Origin: Bryum argenteum
Lineage: Eukaryota; Streptophyta; Bryopsida; Bryales; Bryaceae
Direction: 5' to 3'
Assembly (NCBI GenBank): GCA_037043015.1
Contig: CM073327.1
Span: 16,660,727-16,724,726, forward strand
DNA: 64,000 bases
Position 1 is the stretch's first letter, and each line of letters starts with the position of its first letter. Position numbers and translations under genes: made by a program. The notes below the pieces were generated by a model, which was given only the letters and a program-made list of their open reading frames with translations, did not search any database and was not told the DNA's origin. Of this stretch, positions 11,526 to 24,759 are shown piece after piece.

Positions 11526-12330
11526 GTGAGCTCATTCATTTTCTTGTTTGTGGAATGCGAATTCTGAGCGTTCTTTGATTTCTTTCCTCGTTGAGTGGAT
11601 ATGATTTTTTTTTGTTTTGTGCAAGCACTTGCATCTCAGAGGCTAAAACTGGAGCGATCTGGAATATGATTTTTCTTTTGGATTAGTATTGTAGGATTGT
11701 GTATGTTTTGGTTTCAGAGAAGGGGTGATTGTTGGAGGTTTTTTTGTAGCAGCTCGTGTAAAGATAATCAACTTTGGAGTGATTAGTGTGGAGTCATGCA
11801 GATTAGCATTGTAGATTTTTCATTTTTTTTCGCTTCGGCGTGGAGAAGAGGGAGTGAGGTTTGGAGGTTTTCGTAGCAGCTAGTGTATTGTGGATCAACT
11901 TTGGAATGGGACATTATGATTCTTTTGTACGATTGTGCGGATTCTATTTAGAGGCTAAATTTGGAGCGACGTGGACTTAAAAGTCTTCTGTGGATTAGCA
12001 TTGTAGGATTGTTTTTGTTACGGCTTGCAGAGGAGGGGCGAAGGTTTGAGGTTTTTGTAGCAGTAACGGTTGTAAGGTTGGAGTGATATGGACTTATGGA
12101 GCGATTACTTTCCTTGTAGATCAGAATTCAGGTTTTTCTAAGTGTGAGTGGTTTTGTATAATATTGGTAGTTGCTTTATGTTGGAATGAGTACGTTCGGG
12201 TGTATTGCTAAATTAAGTTACACAGCATGAGGATTTCAGCTGTCGCTGTCGTTCATTCTTTTATAGGTTTAGGGTTTAATTGATCATTGAAGGGAGCTTA
12301 TCTGTGGCGCGTGTGCAGTGTAGGTTGCAG
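11526..12330 (+). other. Leader intron of the ABC1 kinase gene with three tandem repeat copies
   Basis: The donor is TTGCCG|GTGAGC at 11525/11526. The acceptor is either GTGTGCAG (12318) or GGTTGCAG (12330), just before the start codon. Three related blocks at about 11640-11765, 11775-11900 and 11950-12075 share GGATTAGYATTGTAGGAT-type sequence, then GAGG or GGAGG, then TTTTTGTAGCAG, and ATCAACTTTGGA in two of them. Confidence 0.65.
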
Positions 12331-12332
12331 GC

Positions 12333-14883
12333 ATGCGTATTCTGCCTGTGAATAAATTGGAACAGACTCTTCGCTCCTATCGCTCGCGCGGTCGTGGACG
12401 ATCAGATAGCAGCGATGTCGCTGGAATTCTCAGAAGGTTCTTTTCGACGCAGGGTCGAAAAGAGGTACCTGATAGCCATGTAGTGGCAGATGTTCGTGCG
12501 GGTGTTCCGCACACAAGGGCATGGAGTTTCTTTACAGTTCCGAGGTCGAGGTTTATGATGACAACTGCTGCTGCTCCAAGGTTCACAGGGGCAGGCACTG
12601 TACAGATTACACGTCAGGAGGGTTATTTGTCTTTATTCCAGGTCTGGAAAGCATGGCGCACGAAAGAATTTAACAGCCAGTTGCAAGGAATGAAAGATTT
12701 CTCTTACCAGAAGTTCCACGATGGATTGTATTGGAGACCAGCTGTTTTTGTCAGCTTGGCTGACAAAAAAGGTCAGGTACACAGCGTCTACAACCTTCTT
12801 CGCAGATTGTCACTTCGGTCAGCCGAATAATAGTGACCACCTGAAAGTTAATTGATTTATAATTGGTCTCTAACAAAATTGTCGCTTTGTCATTTCAATA
12901 ATACCTCTATCATCCTATTTTACGCAACACTTTTTATTCGCAGCAGAACATTAGGAGATTCACAACACGATTCTGTTTTCATTAACGACATAGTTCGTAT
13001 ATTTCATTCCTCCATATATAGAGAGATGAGCATCACAAGAGTTACCTTTACATGAGAAAATCTTTTCAGGCTCTAGAATGACTTCGTTTCGTTGTATTTA
13101 TTACAAGGGAATGAATGAGAGTGTGTGAAGTGAAGATGGACGGTGGTGCATGAATGAATCCCTGCCGCAGAGGTTACACTAGTGTGTGGAATCGATCTTC
13201 TCAGCAGCTTCTACTTAGGATCATCGTTAGCTTGGAAGTCCAAGGATCTTGTTGCAATTGGCTACTTAATCAAGTAACTGAATGCTGTTGATGTGGTTGG
13301 ATTTTAGGTGTTGTTGCAATCGTTGGCTTTGCTGGCGGGCGAGGCTTGGCGTCAACGGCAAAGGGCACCAGCCGCGGCGGAGCAGCTTCATGGCAATTGG
13401 GAGCTGACTAGTCAGACTCATGAATCAAGCCTCAAGTCTATGTTGAAAGAGGTATAAGGCTAGTGTAACAAGTATATTTATATAGTGATCTCATGCCTGT
13501 TAGAAGCACTTATAGAGTTTTATGATTAAGCAATATGGTGACCACAAGAAGGAAATTACTGATATCTTCTTTGCTTGTTATTGGTTGGATTTCTGATGGG
13601 AAAGACAGTCGAAGCGATTCTACTCTGGATCAGAGTACTGTACTTGTTAGCACTTTTTACACCAAGCCTTCTTGTTGGGTCCTTCGTCGATCAGACGGAA
13701 GGTCGAATCCGACGGTTCTGGTTGCACCTTTTATTGTGGTCACTTGAAGCTGCAGGTATGTCTTGAAATCTTTAACCTTCTTTCATTGCCTTCAAATTCT
13801 CATTCGAAGCTGGGCGACACGGTATCGGATGTATTCAGGTTTGTAATTATTGACATATTTGGAGTGATTTTAGCTCTACAATGCTTCTCACGTAGTTGCT
13901 CAATACTGTCCAGGTCCTGCATTTATCAAGTGGGGACAATGGGCTTCGACGCGTCCTGATATTTTCCCTGCAGACGTTTGCGATGAGCTGTCTAGGCTTC
14001 ATATGCAGGTATTTAGAGACAAGTCCGGCATTGAAACTGTTATGTAATCTCTAAAAGAGTATTTGAACTTCTTGTGATTATTGTCTTCAATCGTTTAAAC
14101 AGCATTCGGGATGGTTTGGCAGGCGCCTAAACATAGCTTTGCGGAGACGAGGAAAATCATGCAAAAGGCATTTAGAGTCCCTATTGAGGCAATATTTGAC
14201 GAGTTTGAGCCAGAACCTGTGGCATCTGGTAGCATCGCTCAGGTATGCATCATGGTTCAGACAGCTTTTGGGCATGATCTATACGAAGACAGCCATTGAA
14301 GCGTATCATTAATCACAACTTTTGCTGCCTGTGTGGTCTTGTACAGATACATCGAGCTGTGCTGAAGAAACCTCCTGGAAACGGTCCTCCTATAACTGTT
14401 GCTGTGAAGGTATGTTCTAAGCACTGAAACTTTTTCTTTTTCACTTATAGAGGTTTTCACTTTGAACTTTCTCATCTTCTATTCTTCTGTTCTGTTGGTG
14501 GGAGAACCTTGCGTTTTCCTGGTTGTTACATACGAATTTGAGTTGTCCACGTTTTCTGTTCATTGTCTTCCGAGTGCTAATTAGTTTTTTTGTGGTTGAT
14601 CTTGTCTAGGTTCGACATCCAAAGGTTCATGATCTTCTGCAAAGAGATTTTGTTATTATTAGATATTTAGCCAATATTTCCACAATGTTACCAGGCTTGA
14701 AGCACCTGCAGTTGGATAAGACTGTTCAACACTTCGCTGCTTTCATGACCAGACAGGTGTGCATTATCATATTTCCTCATAATATTTTGAATTTATCCTA
14801 GTTAGCTGAAATCAAATTACCCAGCTTCTAGGCAGGTGCAGTGTATGTCATTGCTGCCATCGCTCCTGATTCATATGACTGCT

Positions 14884-14929
<46 letters not shown>

Positions 14930-16692
14930 CTTTACCTTCTCAAGTGGTCTCTCATAGTGGTGGATGATAACGTACGTTTCCTCGTGGTGCAACAGGTGGA
15001 TCTAACATTGGAGGCTGCACACCTTCAGAGATTTATATACAACTTTAGAAAGTCGAAAGACGTTTCGTTTCCTACACCCATTTATCCATTGGTTCATCCC
15101 ACAGTTTTGGTAGAGGTTAGTCGTTATCTTCAACTCGAACCCTTTTCATGGATTTGATCTTTCTTTTGCAATTTAGCTGTATCTATTTGTAGCAGATCTG
15201 GCTTATTGACGTGCCCTCTTTATGTTGGTTCCTATCTTCAGACTTATGAAGAGGGACTTTCAGTTTCCAAGTATGTGAATTCAGGGCCTCTCACGAAAAT
15301 TCACTCACGGCTTGCATATATTGGCAGCAGCTGCCTCCTGAAGATGATGCTTGTGAGTACACTTTAAAATTATATCATCTCACGCCTTCGGCAACCTTTG
15401 TTCACAAGTGTAGATAGTAGCTCTGCAGATGATCAGTTGAAATTGCTGTGCATCATTCATGTCTAAGAAGAGATTGTGATAAGTAAGAGTTTAGTGTTAC
15501 TTAATGCGCTTGTCTGGTTTGATATGCAGCAAGACAATTTTATTCATGGAGACCTGCATCCAGGAAATATTTTCGTGCGTTTTGTGAACAACGTTCCCAA
15601 GGTTGTTCTTCTGGATGTGGGCATGACAGCTGAGTTGAATTCTCACAGCCGCTCGGTGATGTTGGATCTCTTTAAGGTGATCTTCCTGCCCTCCTTTTCC
15701 TTTGTTCACTATACTTCGATTCTTGTTACACTCTCCTTTCCCTTAATGAAATTTGCAGGAGTGAGCTGCAAGTGTTACGGCCGTCTCAGTTATGAGGATT
15801 ACTATTTCGTCTCGTTTCAATGAGAGATTTATGCTTATTAAGGCTCTGTGATGAGTTTTTTACGCTGCCTACAATTAAACCTATGAAGATTTTTAATCTG
15901 GAGAATCTATGATGTATTGCAGGCGATAGCATTCAAAAACGGACGTGATGTTGCTACTTACACTTTGCAGTTTACAGACGATCAGACTTGTCCTGATCCA
16001 GAGGTAAGCGGTTGTTCATCTCTCGTGGTATATTAAAGCATAGAAATACGGCACACGAAACTTATAAGAAACGTCATCGCTTTTGTGCAGACCCTCTTTT
16101 GTAGAGTAGTTCCTTTGCGCTCTATTCAAGTACTTTTGTGTCGTTTCCACGAGAGTATCGAAGTATCATCATTGTTCAGTACATAAGAAGCATGAGTTTT
16201 GAGATTATAGTTCATGTTTTGAACAGGCATTCAAGAATGCTGTGGATGCGAAGTTCAAAGAGTATCTTTCGATTCGTGGAACTGCAAAGAACACCGGCGA
16301 GTGCATGACTGAATTGTTCGACCAAATACGACAACATCGTGTGAATATGGATGGTGATGTGTGCACCGTCATGGTCACCACTCTGATACTCGAGGTCTTT
16401 TCACAAGCCTTTTCTCTTCTCTCCTTCCTTTCATATTCGACGATATCTAACTGCTCTTGCTTCACGTATTTTACCTTGATCACTTAGTCGACCTTTCTTG
16501 AAGGAGACGTACAATAATGTTGCATTTCTGAGTGGACTTTTTTGACATGTTGCTGTAAAATGTTCGTTACAGGGATGGCAGAGGAAACTGGATCCTGATC
16601 TAGATCTTTTCCAGATGCTAGGAGAATTGTTGAAGAAAGCAGAATATGCAGTTTCTTTTGACTACACCATAAGCGCAATTGCTGCTCCATGA
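12333..16692 (+). CDS. Mitochondrial ABC1/ADCK2-type atypical kinase, 13 coding exons
   Basis: UbiB/ABC1 family protein, 636 aa in this model. Exons: 12333-12776, 13308-13451, 13605-13755, 13914-14008, 14123-14242, 14347-14409, 14610-14756, 14996-15115, 15242-15352, 15530-15676, 15923-16003, 16227-16394, 16573-16692. All phases agree. Residues 1-40 are basic and end RRFFSTQ, a mitochondrial presequence. Family motifs: the KxGQ-type motif KWGQ (252-255), the Ala/Gly-rich nucleotide loop VASGSIAQ (311-318), the lysine in VAVK (336-339), the catalytic loop HGDLHPGN (471-478) and the metal-binding LLDVGM with D494. Order and wording match the plant ADCK2-like group. Such proteins support lipid and quinone homeostasis; the substrate is unknown. 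The third exon start (weak acceptor AAAG) and the N-terminal exons are the least certain parts. Confidence 0.88.
14885..14929. repeat. Poly-T tract inside an intron
   Basis: An uninterrupted run of 45 T residues lies in the intron before the eighth coding exon of the ABC1 kinase gene. It could be the tail of an inserted retroposon on the minus strand, but no body of such an element is recognisable. Confidence 0.9.
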
Positions 16693-16699
16693 TGCAGCA

Positions 16700-18420
16700 C
16701 TGTTGTTGCTTGATTGTGTTGCTCTTCATGCAATGACAAAAGTTCTCACTGGTGCTGGTGTTTGTCAGCCTGTCCTTTTATGAATCTTCTCTGTAACATA
16801 CATCTGCATTAGTTACCCTCGAGAATATGTTCGAAACGATTTAGCCGAGGAAGTAGGAATAGTTTACCATATCAACCTATTCAATCTATATTTATTGAGT
16901 TTGGAGTGTGGGCTGCCCTTACCTTACCATACATTCTGCAGCAATTCTTACAGTAAGAGAAGCATTTGCCGTGATAGAGGGGAAAGAAATTATAGGAAGG
17001 TAGGCGGTTTTGAGAAAATTAGGTTTTAGAGAAAATTAAGGGGCTCCATGGCAGAAGCTTAGAATAGAAATGGTGCAAGGAACTTTGTGACGGTATGAGA
17101 CTGTTTGTATGTTTTACTAACATACTTGAAAATGGTAGTATTTGCAGATGTTATCGGAATATCCATAATATACTTGTCGATGTTAAAAATGGCAATTGCG
17201 ATATAAATTAAGAAATTGTTCTTCAGTTGTGAAAGTGTGAGGTCCGTTCAAAATCAGTTTCGGTCGAAGCACCGTTCTTACTGTCATTTTATATCCTTTT
17301 TGGGTACATTGATAAAATCTCCTTGCTTGAAACTTATGTTTTCCAGATTTTTTCATAAGTTAAGCCTTAAACGTCATATGCTGTCCTGATACCACACCCA
17401 AAATCTCTTTTAAAACTCCACTTTTAGCATTATTCTATTTTTAATTTGCGTGAGCTCTATTCTAAGAAAGTATAGATCTCTTTAAGGTGCTCAGTTTGGA
17501 ATTTTAAAAATTCCATTTGGTATAATGGAGTGTAAGTTATGAGCAAGATTCTCTCAAAAAAAAACCCAACCCCTCGGGCTGGGTCTGACGTTTAAGGGTT
17601 AAAGCCCATTGTTACCAGAACCTGTTATAAGTACAAATTTATATGATCTGGATCGAAAGTGTGCAGTATATTATACGATCAAATTGCAATACACATTATC
17701 AAGATCAGTTCATATCTCAGTCCATCAAATGCTACCAGGTTGAGGGTCTATGCTTCGTGGTTGCCAGTGCATTATAAAGACTCATAAGATCACATTATTT
17801 TCTTTTTGTAAGATCACATTATTTACTTTTTGTAGGATCACAACTCTTCGATGGTCTATCATAAGTACCTCCACCTTGAGGACTACATGGCTACCAAACA
17901 CCCCATCCGAATTCAAATTTAGTAAACTTATTGCAAGACACCCACCCAAACCAACCATGGGCATCAACACAACACCCATACCCATAGATAAGTCATGCCC
18001 ATGCCCATAGATAAATCATGATCATCCATACTCATCAAAATTATTCTTAACATACAACTTTCCTCTGCAAGAAGGCAGAATTCACAAGATTCTTAACACA
18101 TATATTCATTTACATGACCGGTTATAAGTTTTCAAAGAGGAACATATATATACGATGTACCAACATCCAACCTCTGCAATATCACCCCTCCAATCTATGT
18201 AAATGCAATATCCCCTCTCCAATCTATGTAAATGTCATCTCTTACCCAAAGTACGTAAATGTCATCTCTCTTACCCGATTGACATGGTTTCAGATTCTAT
18301 TATGATGTTAGATGTATGTTAAAATTCATGGAATTTTTCGAAGCTTACTTTGAATATAACATTCACTAACCAGAGCTGGCACCACTCCCGATATTGGCAA
18401 TAAATCCTCGCAGTCAAAGG
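16700..18420. other. Intergenic between convergent genes, minor repeats only
   Basis: Contains the 3' flanks of the ABC1 kinase gene and the glycolipid transfer gene. Short direct repeats are present: AAGATCACATTATTT and variants at 17788-17843, and units with AATCTATGTAAATG at 18192-18262. No gene was found. Confidence 0.5.
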
Positions 18421-18428
18421 CTGGGCCT

Positions 18429-19776
18429 TTACGATGCTTTGAGGTCATCCATATTGACCGATTGCTGCACACATCAGCAGCCAAAATACTCAATCTCACA
18501 CATCACGGTTGATAATCGAGTCAAGCAAGAAAAGTTGCAAGTTAGGACACTGGCCATGTGAACTCAGTGGTAGGAACTTACCAAAAATTTATGGTTTTCC
18601 TCCAAAAATGGTGAGAACTCAGCAACAAATCGCTCCATATCCGTGGTAGAGTTCGCAAGAGCTAAAGTCTCGTAAAAAGTACCCCTTTCTGGTACTAGCT
18701 TCATAGCCACCTGCAGAAGAATTGGTCCGAGCAAGCACGATTCAGATCGAAAGCTTAAACCGGAGAAGCAGGATATCGATCATGAAGTGTGATCATTCTA
18801 CTTACTGTAAATGCAGCACTAGCTATCCATCCATGATATCTCTTCAAAGTTGATGTATAAGCAGCCGTTGCACACTGTGACATCGACCAGTCGGCATGCT
18901 CATTCAGATTCCGAAAAAGCTCCACCAAGAAATCCATAGCCCTGTATACAAAACAGTCACTTACTCGTATGAGACATAGAAATATATGATCTTCTGAAAC
19001 AGATAGTCAATTAAGAGAAACTACAGCGACAACAAGTAACGATCTGAGGCGGTACATAGCAGAGTTTGGAAGCAATTTGATAGATCCAGACTAGTTTAGA
19101 AGTCCTTCACCAATACCGCAGTCCTGTTATGTCACCGATGCATGCAAATGCGATGGTGAGGAACTATCGATTTTCAGATGTGCAGTATAGGTGGTTGACT
19201 CCTGATCTCAAGAGATGCACAGATCCAAACAAATGATAAAGGAATCGCTGTGATTGATAGTTCACCTGGTCAACCATAGTAAACCATTTGTGCAGCTCGA
19301 TGAACCCTTGGCGGTCTTGGCCGCAACTTCGGCACGAACAATGTTATATAGGAGATTGTTGGCAGCGGGGTCCTTCGCGTAATTATCATCCAACCTCTGA
19401 AAGAAAAGTCAAACTCAGCTACCTATAGCCAATTTTTAAGACATCCAAATAGCGATACATCCGCATCCATTCCCTAGTAACTGATGTTCTTGCTGAAGAA
19501 AACTTTACCGAAATGTTGCCGCTAATGTCCGATTTCACCAACATCATCGAGCTCCCAAACTTGTCTGCAAACCAATCGGCAGGTCTAAGTGTATTTTTAT
19601 AATTTTTAAGATTCGAAATTCTGCGAGAGAGAGAATTGAATCGTACCGATTACAGGGAGCACATTGCGACAGACGTCGAGAAACGGCTTGGTCAACATCT
19701 CGCCTTCAGGGGTCTTGACATGCTTCATCAAATCCAATGCGGGCCCGAAGACGGTGACACTGCTGCTTTCCGCCAT
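18429..19776 (-). CDS. GLTP1: Glycolipid transfer protein (GLTP), six exons
   Basis: Cytosolic protein of the GLTP fold that moves glycosphingolipids such as glucosylceramide between membranes. Exons on the minus strand: 19776-19647, 19564-19509, 19396-19266, 18941-18806, 18710-18582, 18464-18429, giving 205 aa in consistent phase, which is the normal family length. The headgroup site is intact: D56 and N60 in VKSDISGNI, W103 in GLLWLTR and H142 in RYHGWIAS correspond to the Asp, Asn, Trp and His that bind the sugar in known GLTPs. The sequence starts MAESSSVTVFGPALDLMKHV and keeps the plant GLTP1 wording MLTKPFLDVC. The last exon codes only 11 residues (QSVNMDDLKAS). A short leader intron (19914-19851) splits the 5' UTR. 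The gene is convergent with the ABC1 kinase gene. Confidence 0.92.
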
Positions 19777-19849
19777 GGTAGATCGGAGCACTGGATACAC
19801 AAGTGTGGAATAATTCAGTGACGAGCGATCGAGAAGGAGCAGTAATGGA

Positions 19850-20085
19850 TCTGCAGAAAAGGAATTCAGGAGTATGGCCAACTCAATCGGGCCGTGATGA
19901 ATAAGCTAACTCACCTGATTGCACAGGCACTTAATCGATCTTTCGATGAAGCTCCGAGGGTCGGCGTGTGCGAGAAAGTAAGGCAAATTGGAAGGCGGAG
20001 GAAATCTGAGTATGCGAATTGCCGTTCCTTCCGATCAATTTGTGATCGCAAAAATCGCTTCAGCGCGATAGACAAATTTAGGGTT
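19850..20085 (-). promoter_or_regulatory. 5' leader of the GLTP gene with a 64-bp leader intron
   Basis: On the minus strand the donor AATCAG|GTGAGT (19915/19914) and acceptor TTCTGCAG (19851) delimit an intron just upstream of the start exon. The leader exon probably begins near 20085. Confidence 0.55.
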
Positions 20086-20089
20086 TAGG

Positions 20090-20804
20090 GTTTGTTCTTC
20101 AGTATCGCTCTTGTTGATTCCTTTACCGGTAAAGAAATCTTGCCATGTTTGTGTTTGAATTTTGTGTTTGAATCTGAAGAGATAGAAGAGTTAAAGAAGA
20201 AAGTTTATGATTCTCATAACTCCAATAGTATGTGATTTATGATTGTTCACATTCTTTAAGTGTATATTTCAGATTTTCAAATATATCTTAATTTTTGATA
20301 ATGGCAACCCTTCCTAAATCATTGTAATACACGGTCAAATATCAAACATCGTCCATAGCTTGCTTGATTGGAGTTAATTTTTTTGAAAACTTGCATGTAG
20401 TAAATTCAAGCCTCACCTAAATGAGTGAATGGGGAGTATCACCCTTTAATGTAATCTGTTGACAAGTGCTAGTGTACATGTCCAATCAAGTTTGCATATA
20501 TTTGTGTACTAAAAGTGTACGAAGCCCATTGCTTCAAATACACAACTTTTCACATGTTTGCCTTTATGATTGTGTATATGCTTCAAATTCAGCAGTATCA
20601 TTCAACATCAAGTTTATGGTTGTGCTCAATGTATCTTAGTTTAAAAAGGTGAACCAGCATTTAAGTTTTAGCTATAGGATCTAACAGAGCTTTTTTGACG
20701 GTCGCACAAAAAATGCAAGCAATGGATGTGGGAACCTTTTTTTCTTTTGTGCATTTATTTGGTATATAATAGAACCGTGTATTAAGAGTGGTGTTTTTTT
20801 TTTT

Positions 20805-20835
<31 letters not shown>

Positions 20836-21610
20836 AAAGAATAACTAAATATATTTATATTTATATTTATATATTTTAACTATGTTCAAAGTATCCCAAA
20901 TGAACTCACTAAAAAGGTGGGATTGGTAACATTTAGGTGAAAAGGGTCGTTATATGATCTGCTACCTTTGGGCGTTTCTCAAAGAGAGGTTCTCGACCAA
21001 CCAAAAGATAAAATCTCTTGAAACCATGCTATCACGCACAATCCTCAATCAAACATGTCGTTTACTTTGAGTTGAGTTGGGTTTTGGTAAATTATAGCTC
21101 TTGGAAGATTTTAGACTGCCTTTTAGGAAGATCTCATCTCACTTTTTTAAAATACCTATGAAGTTTTGGAACTTCGAAGATAGTGTGGTGGAGGGCATGA
21201 TATAGGAGTGAATTTTAGGATTGCTTTCGATGGGTATGGGTTTAAAGGGGTTCTTTAAATCAGATCCTTCATCAAAATTCTCAAATCAAATTTTTATAGA
21301 AATTTGCAATGAAGAGAAACTCCAACCTATTTAGAAGCCGATGTGAAAAGATTGTTCCTTTGACCTATCCTTGGATGTATGCCCAGAGGTCATATGGCAG
21401 GACTACTAACCCCTTTCATGGTGAACACTATGCTAATTCCTACCTAGCCACTAGTGCATTAGAGATACTCGACTAGGAATCCCTACAAAGGGCTTTCAGG
21501 TACCCATTAACGATGTCCAAGAACCCCCCACCATAGTTGGGTGGACTATGGTGGTGAGCACCACAACGTAATAAGGAGGTAAATGGTGACTTTAGGGCTT
21601 ACAACATTGA
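20090..21610. other. Intergenic, no gene seen
   Basis: AT-rich sequence with a T-rich low-complexity block at 20793-20835 and a TATTTA-type run at 20846-20875. The segment near 21350-21450 shares short strings (GGACTACTAACCCC, TTGACCTAT-CTTGGATGT) with 42.5 and 43.4 kb, so it is probably part of an old dispersed repeat. Confidence 0.4.
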
Positions 21611-21613
21611 AAT

Positions 21614-21938
21614 TATGGTAAGGTGTCCTATAATGGCGCAAATTTCACCACACAAAATCTACAGGAATGTTGCCAGTGCAAGCAATTTTTGTGCATGGAG
21701 AAAATTAGTAGAAAACTAGAGCAAGTGGAATCATCATTTTTCGACTCTTCTACAGTAAGTAATAATTTTTAAATATGGAAATATAGGTGTTCTTAAAATG
21801 GTGCCCTAAAGTGACGCCCTATAATCTTTGCAGTGTGTGCATGGTACTGTTGTATGGAGAAGCTATTATGTACATGACAGTGAAGATTACTAGGGCTCCA
21901 TTTTCGGCACTGCGCCATTTTTGGCTGCTCTACTATAA
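21614..21938. mobile_element. MITE, copy A of a dispersed family
   Basis: About 325 bp bounded by imperfect 28-bp inverted ends. The left end reads TTATGGTAAG...AATGGCGCA and the right end read in reverse gives TTATAGTAGA...AATGGCGCA, 19 of 28 positions equal. The interior matches the element at 56825-57126 in order: ACTCTTCTACA, TGCCCTAA, CCCTATMAT, GAAGCTAT-ATGTAC, GCTCCATT. There is no coding capacity. Confidence 0.65.
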
Positions 21939-22140
21939 GTGCAAAGTACATAAGTTCTAAGATTAATTTCCTCATGCACATCTTATCCAAGAAATTGCCA
22001 CACAATCATTGCCAACAAACACACTTGGCACTCAAACAAGCACCCACACAAACAGAGCAGACTTGTCACTGGCCGAGCTCCCCATCGAAGTTGCGCCAGA
22101 GCTCAGATTTTGCGGCATCCACGGGAATAGGTGACCGGCT

Positions 22141-24105
22141 ATGGCGACCTTGAGCGCAGCTTCGCTTCTCGTGGCGCCCAAGGCCATCGTCACCAGGACA
22201 ACCGCAGCTCTTGCGACTCCGTCAAGTCACCTCGCTTTAGGATTCTCTAGAAGCCATTTCACGCAATCGGTGCAGCTTTTTCAGTCGGAATGTCTGCGCC
22301 CTGGACGCACTTCTCCTTCTTCTAACTCGCGCCCCGTTGTTTCCATGGTAAGCGCTTCTCCTCTTAGGGCTTCGCTTGATATACGGATAATGCAAGAGAG
22401 GCATGAACGTAATACTCTTACGACGGCTTGTGAATTTTAGTTTCGTGCTTTTTTTCGTTCTTGAATGGACACTGTAATAATCTGCAACTCTGGAAAATTG
22501 CGTCATATTTCTTCAGTATACTAATTAGTATCTTAGATATGCTGATTTGTATCTCTTCTAGATAAGAGTCGATGTTCTGACTCGCATGAATTGAATGTAA
22601 GTGCCAAAAATTTAGCGTGATTTAGTTTTAGATTAGGAAACTGATTCTGATCTTGAGGTAGCATGTTAGGTGATACTTAATAATTGCGGTGAAGGATTGT
22701 GTATCTTGGTTAATTCAAGAAGTTACTGAGATTCTCTGTTCTGTGCAATCTTGTTAAGCAACGCTTTTCAATCTTGCACAGAGCCAATCATCTACGTTTG
22801 TTCTGATTGCTTGAATGTCTTCTTTTAAAAGCGGTACTTCAATCTGTTTTTGGACTGCATCGTAGTCCTCCTGGATGGACTAGGTTCTGTTTTTTTGTAT
22901 CTTTGAGGAGAGTGCAACTCATGATACTGAACCCTAGATAATGTCATAGTCAACTCTCTTCTTGTTCTTCTTAATTTGCTTTATCGCATTGTTCACCATG
23001 TAACCATGATTCTCATGTTCATGACTGGAGCGTGATCATTGGCGCTCGTCGAGTCTAAGTTATAACTAAAATAAACTTATGCTCCTATGCAGACGAGCAG
23101 CAGTAGCTCCAGGCCAAGCTCCGGGAACTCCAACAGGATAGTATTCGTAGCAGGCGCAACTGGACAAACAGGCAAACGAATTGTGAAGGAGTTGCTTTTG
23201 CAAGGATACGAAGTACGAGCAGGGGTCCGCGACATAGCAAAGGCCAAGGAGATACTACCAAAAAACAAAGACCTCGATTTCGTGAGTATCTCCAGATCCT
23301 TCTCATGTGAATATAGAGACTAACCGCTGAATGTTCTCACGACTGACATTTTCTTCTTAAATGTGTTCAGGTGTTGGCAGATGTCACTGGCGGTCCGGAC
23401 TTACTTGCCCGAGCTATCGCTGGATCATATGCTGTCATTGTCGCTACTGGTTTTCGACCCTCGTTTGATCTCACAGCATCATGGAAGGTACTACAACATT
23501 CAATCCTTCTAATTTACTTCGAAGATAAATTACGTTGTGAGATACAAAGTGCCTTTTAGGGATTGCTAATATGGAGATGTGTTTAACAGGTTGATAATAC
23601 CGGAACTAAGAACATGGTAGACGCATGTCAACAAAAAGGCATCAGAAGAATTGTTCTCGTAAGTTCGATATTAGTGAATGGTGCCGCGGTAGGTCAGTTC
23701 CTCAACCCGGCTTACATCGTCCTCAACATCTTCGGTCTCACTCTCGTTGCAAAGCTTCAAGCGGAGAATTACATGAGAAAGTCTGGAATTGATTATACGA
23801 TCGTCAGACCTGGTGGGTTGAAGAATGAGCCTCCGAGCGGGAACATTGTCCTTGCGAAAGAGGCAAGAATCGAATTCTCTTCAGGCAATGAGGGTGTAGT
23901 GTGCTCTTATCCGGACGTTATTAATCCTTTTGCATTTGTTTCGCAGGATACTCTATTCAAAGGCTCAGTGTCTCGAGACGTTGTTGCAAAAGTTGCCGTT
24001 GATTCTCTAAGCATCCCTGCCGCATCGTATAAGGTGGTGGAGTTGGTGAGTGAAGCTGATGCCCCTGCCAAGTCCATCCCTGAGCTTTTTGAACAATTGA
24101 GGTAA
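22141..24105 (+). CDS. Plastid NAD(P)-binding atypical SDR (TIC62/At2g34460-like), five exons
   Basis: Exons: 22141-22347, 23093-23281, 23371-23487, 23590-23862 and 23947-24105, giving 314 aa. The first 69 residues are rich in Ser, Ala and Arg with almost no acids, a chloroplast transit peptide. A Rossmann fold follows with the nucleotide motif GATGQTG (90-96) directly after a hydrophobic strand (IVFVA). Later family marks are VDNTGTKNMVDAC, IVLVSSILVNGAAVGQ, YTIVRPGGLKNEPPSG and KVVELV. The protein belongs to the atypical SDRs related to TIC62 and chlorophyll-metabolism reductases. Its reaction is not established. The fourth intron (23863-23946) appears to use a GC donor (GAG|GCAAGA). If it is retained, 28 extra in-frame residues are inserted. 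Related proteins lack these residues, which favours splicing. Confidence 0.85.
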
Positions 24106-24611
24106 TTAGTTGTAAATTGCATCGTCAGGATCCATGGATCAGCCAAATTTTGTATCATAAACCGATATCAAATACCAGGTGTACACTGCCTAATTCATTG
24201 TGCTTCTTCTTCATCGGTCCCTGCCTCCCAGGACATCAGATCTTGAATGTACACTTGCAACCTGGATTGCTGTCAAAATTGTAAAAATACTCAATCAATG
24301 GCATATGGTAGCCTGCATGACCACCAACATGCATGATAGTTCATAGTCGTCTTCTTCAATTACGTTTGACATGATGTTCATGATGTTTCAACATGATCAT
24401 CTTCGTCATCTTGCCTTCAACTTTGAACTCGGCTTTTAGAGCTATGATTTGTAGTGAGAAAGTCCACTCATTAAATTGTTGATTTTTCGATTCACATATA
24501 TAGTATTCAGTTACAACTTCGATGTTTAGTATTGTAAGTAGCTTATGCCATGATACCTGTGTAAGAAGCTTGTGAAAGGACCTAAATGTAGCAAGTCCGT
24601 AGCAAGTTTGT

Positions 24612-24751
24612 ACATATAAATTGAGTTCACACCCTCTGGTGATTCACCTTATGCATGGAGAAAGCTCTGGTATGAGGTATGGTGTATACACATGAGTTGA
24701 GTTTATACTCTGGTGGTTCATCGTAAGCATGGAGAAAGCCTTGGTATGAGG
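24612..24751. repeat. Tandem duplication of about 76 bp
   Basis: Copies at 24612-24677 and 24688-24751 both carry TGAGTT-ACA or TGAGTTTATA, then CTCTGGTG-TTCA, GCATGGAGAAAGC and TGGTATGAGG. They lie in the 3' region of the SDR gene. Confidence 0.8.
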
Positions 24752-24759
24752 ATTAAAAG

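Noticed and set aside
23863..23946. Reading this block as 28 coding residues of the SDR
   Set aside because: The frame allows it, but the borders fit a GC-AG intron and related proteins join KE directly to DTLF-like text. Intron retention is kept only as an alternative.
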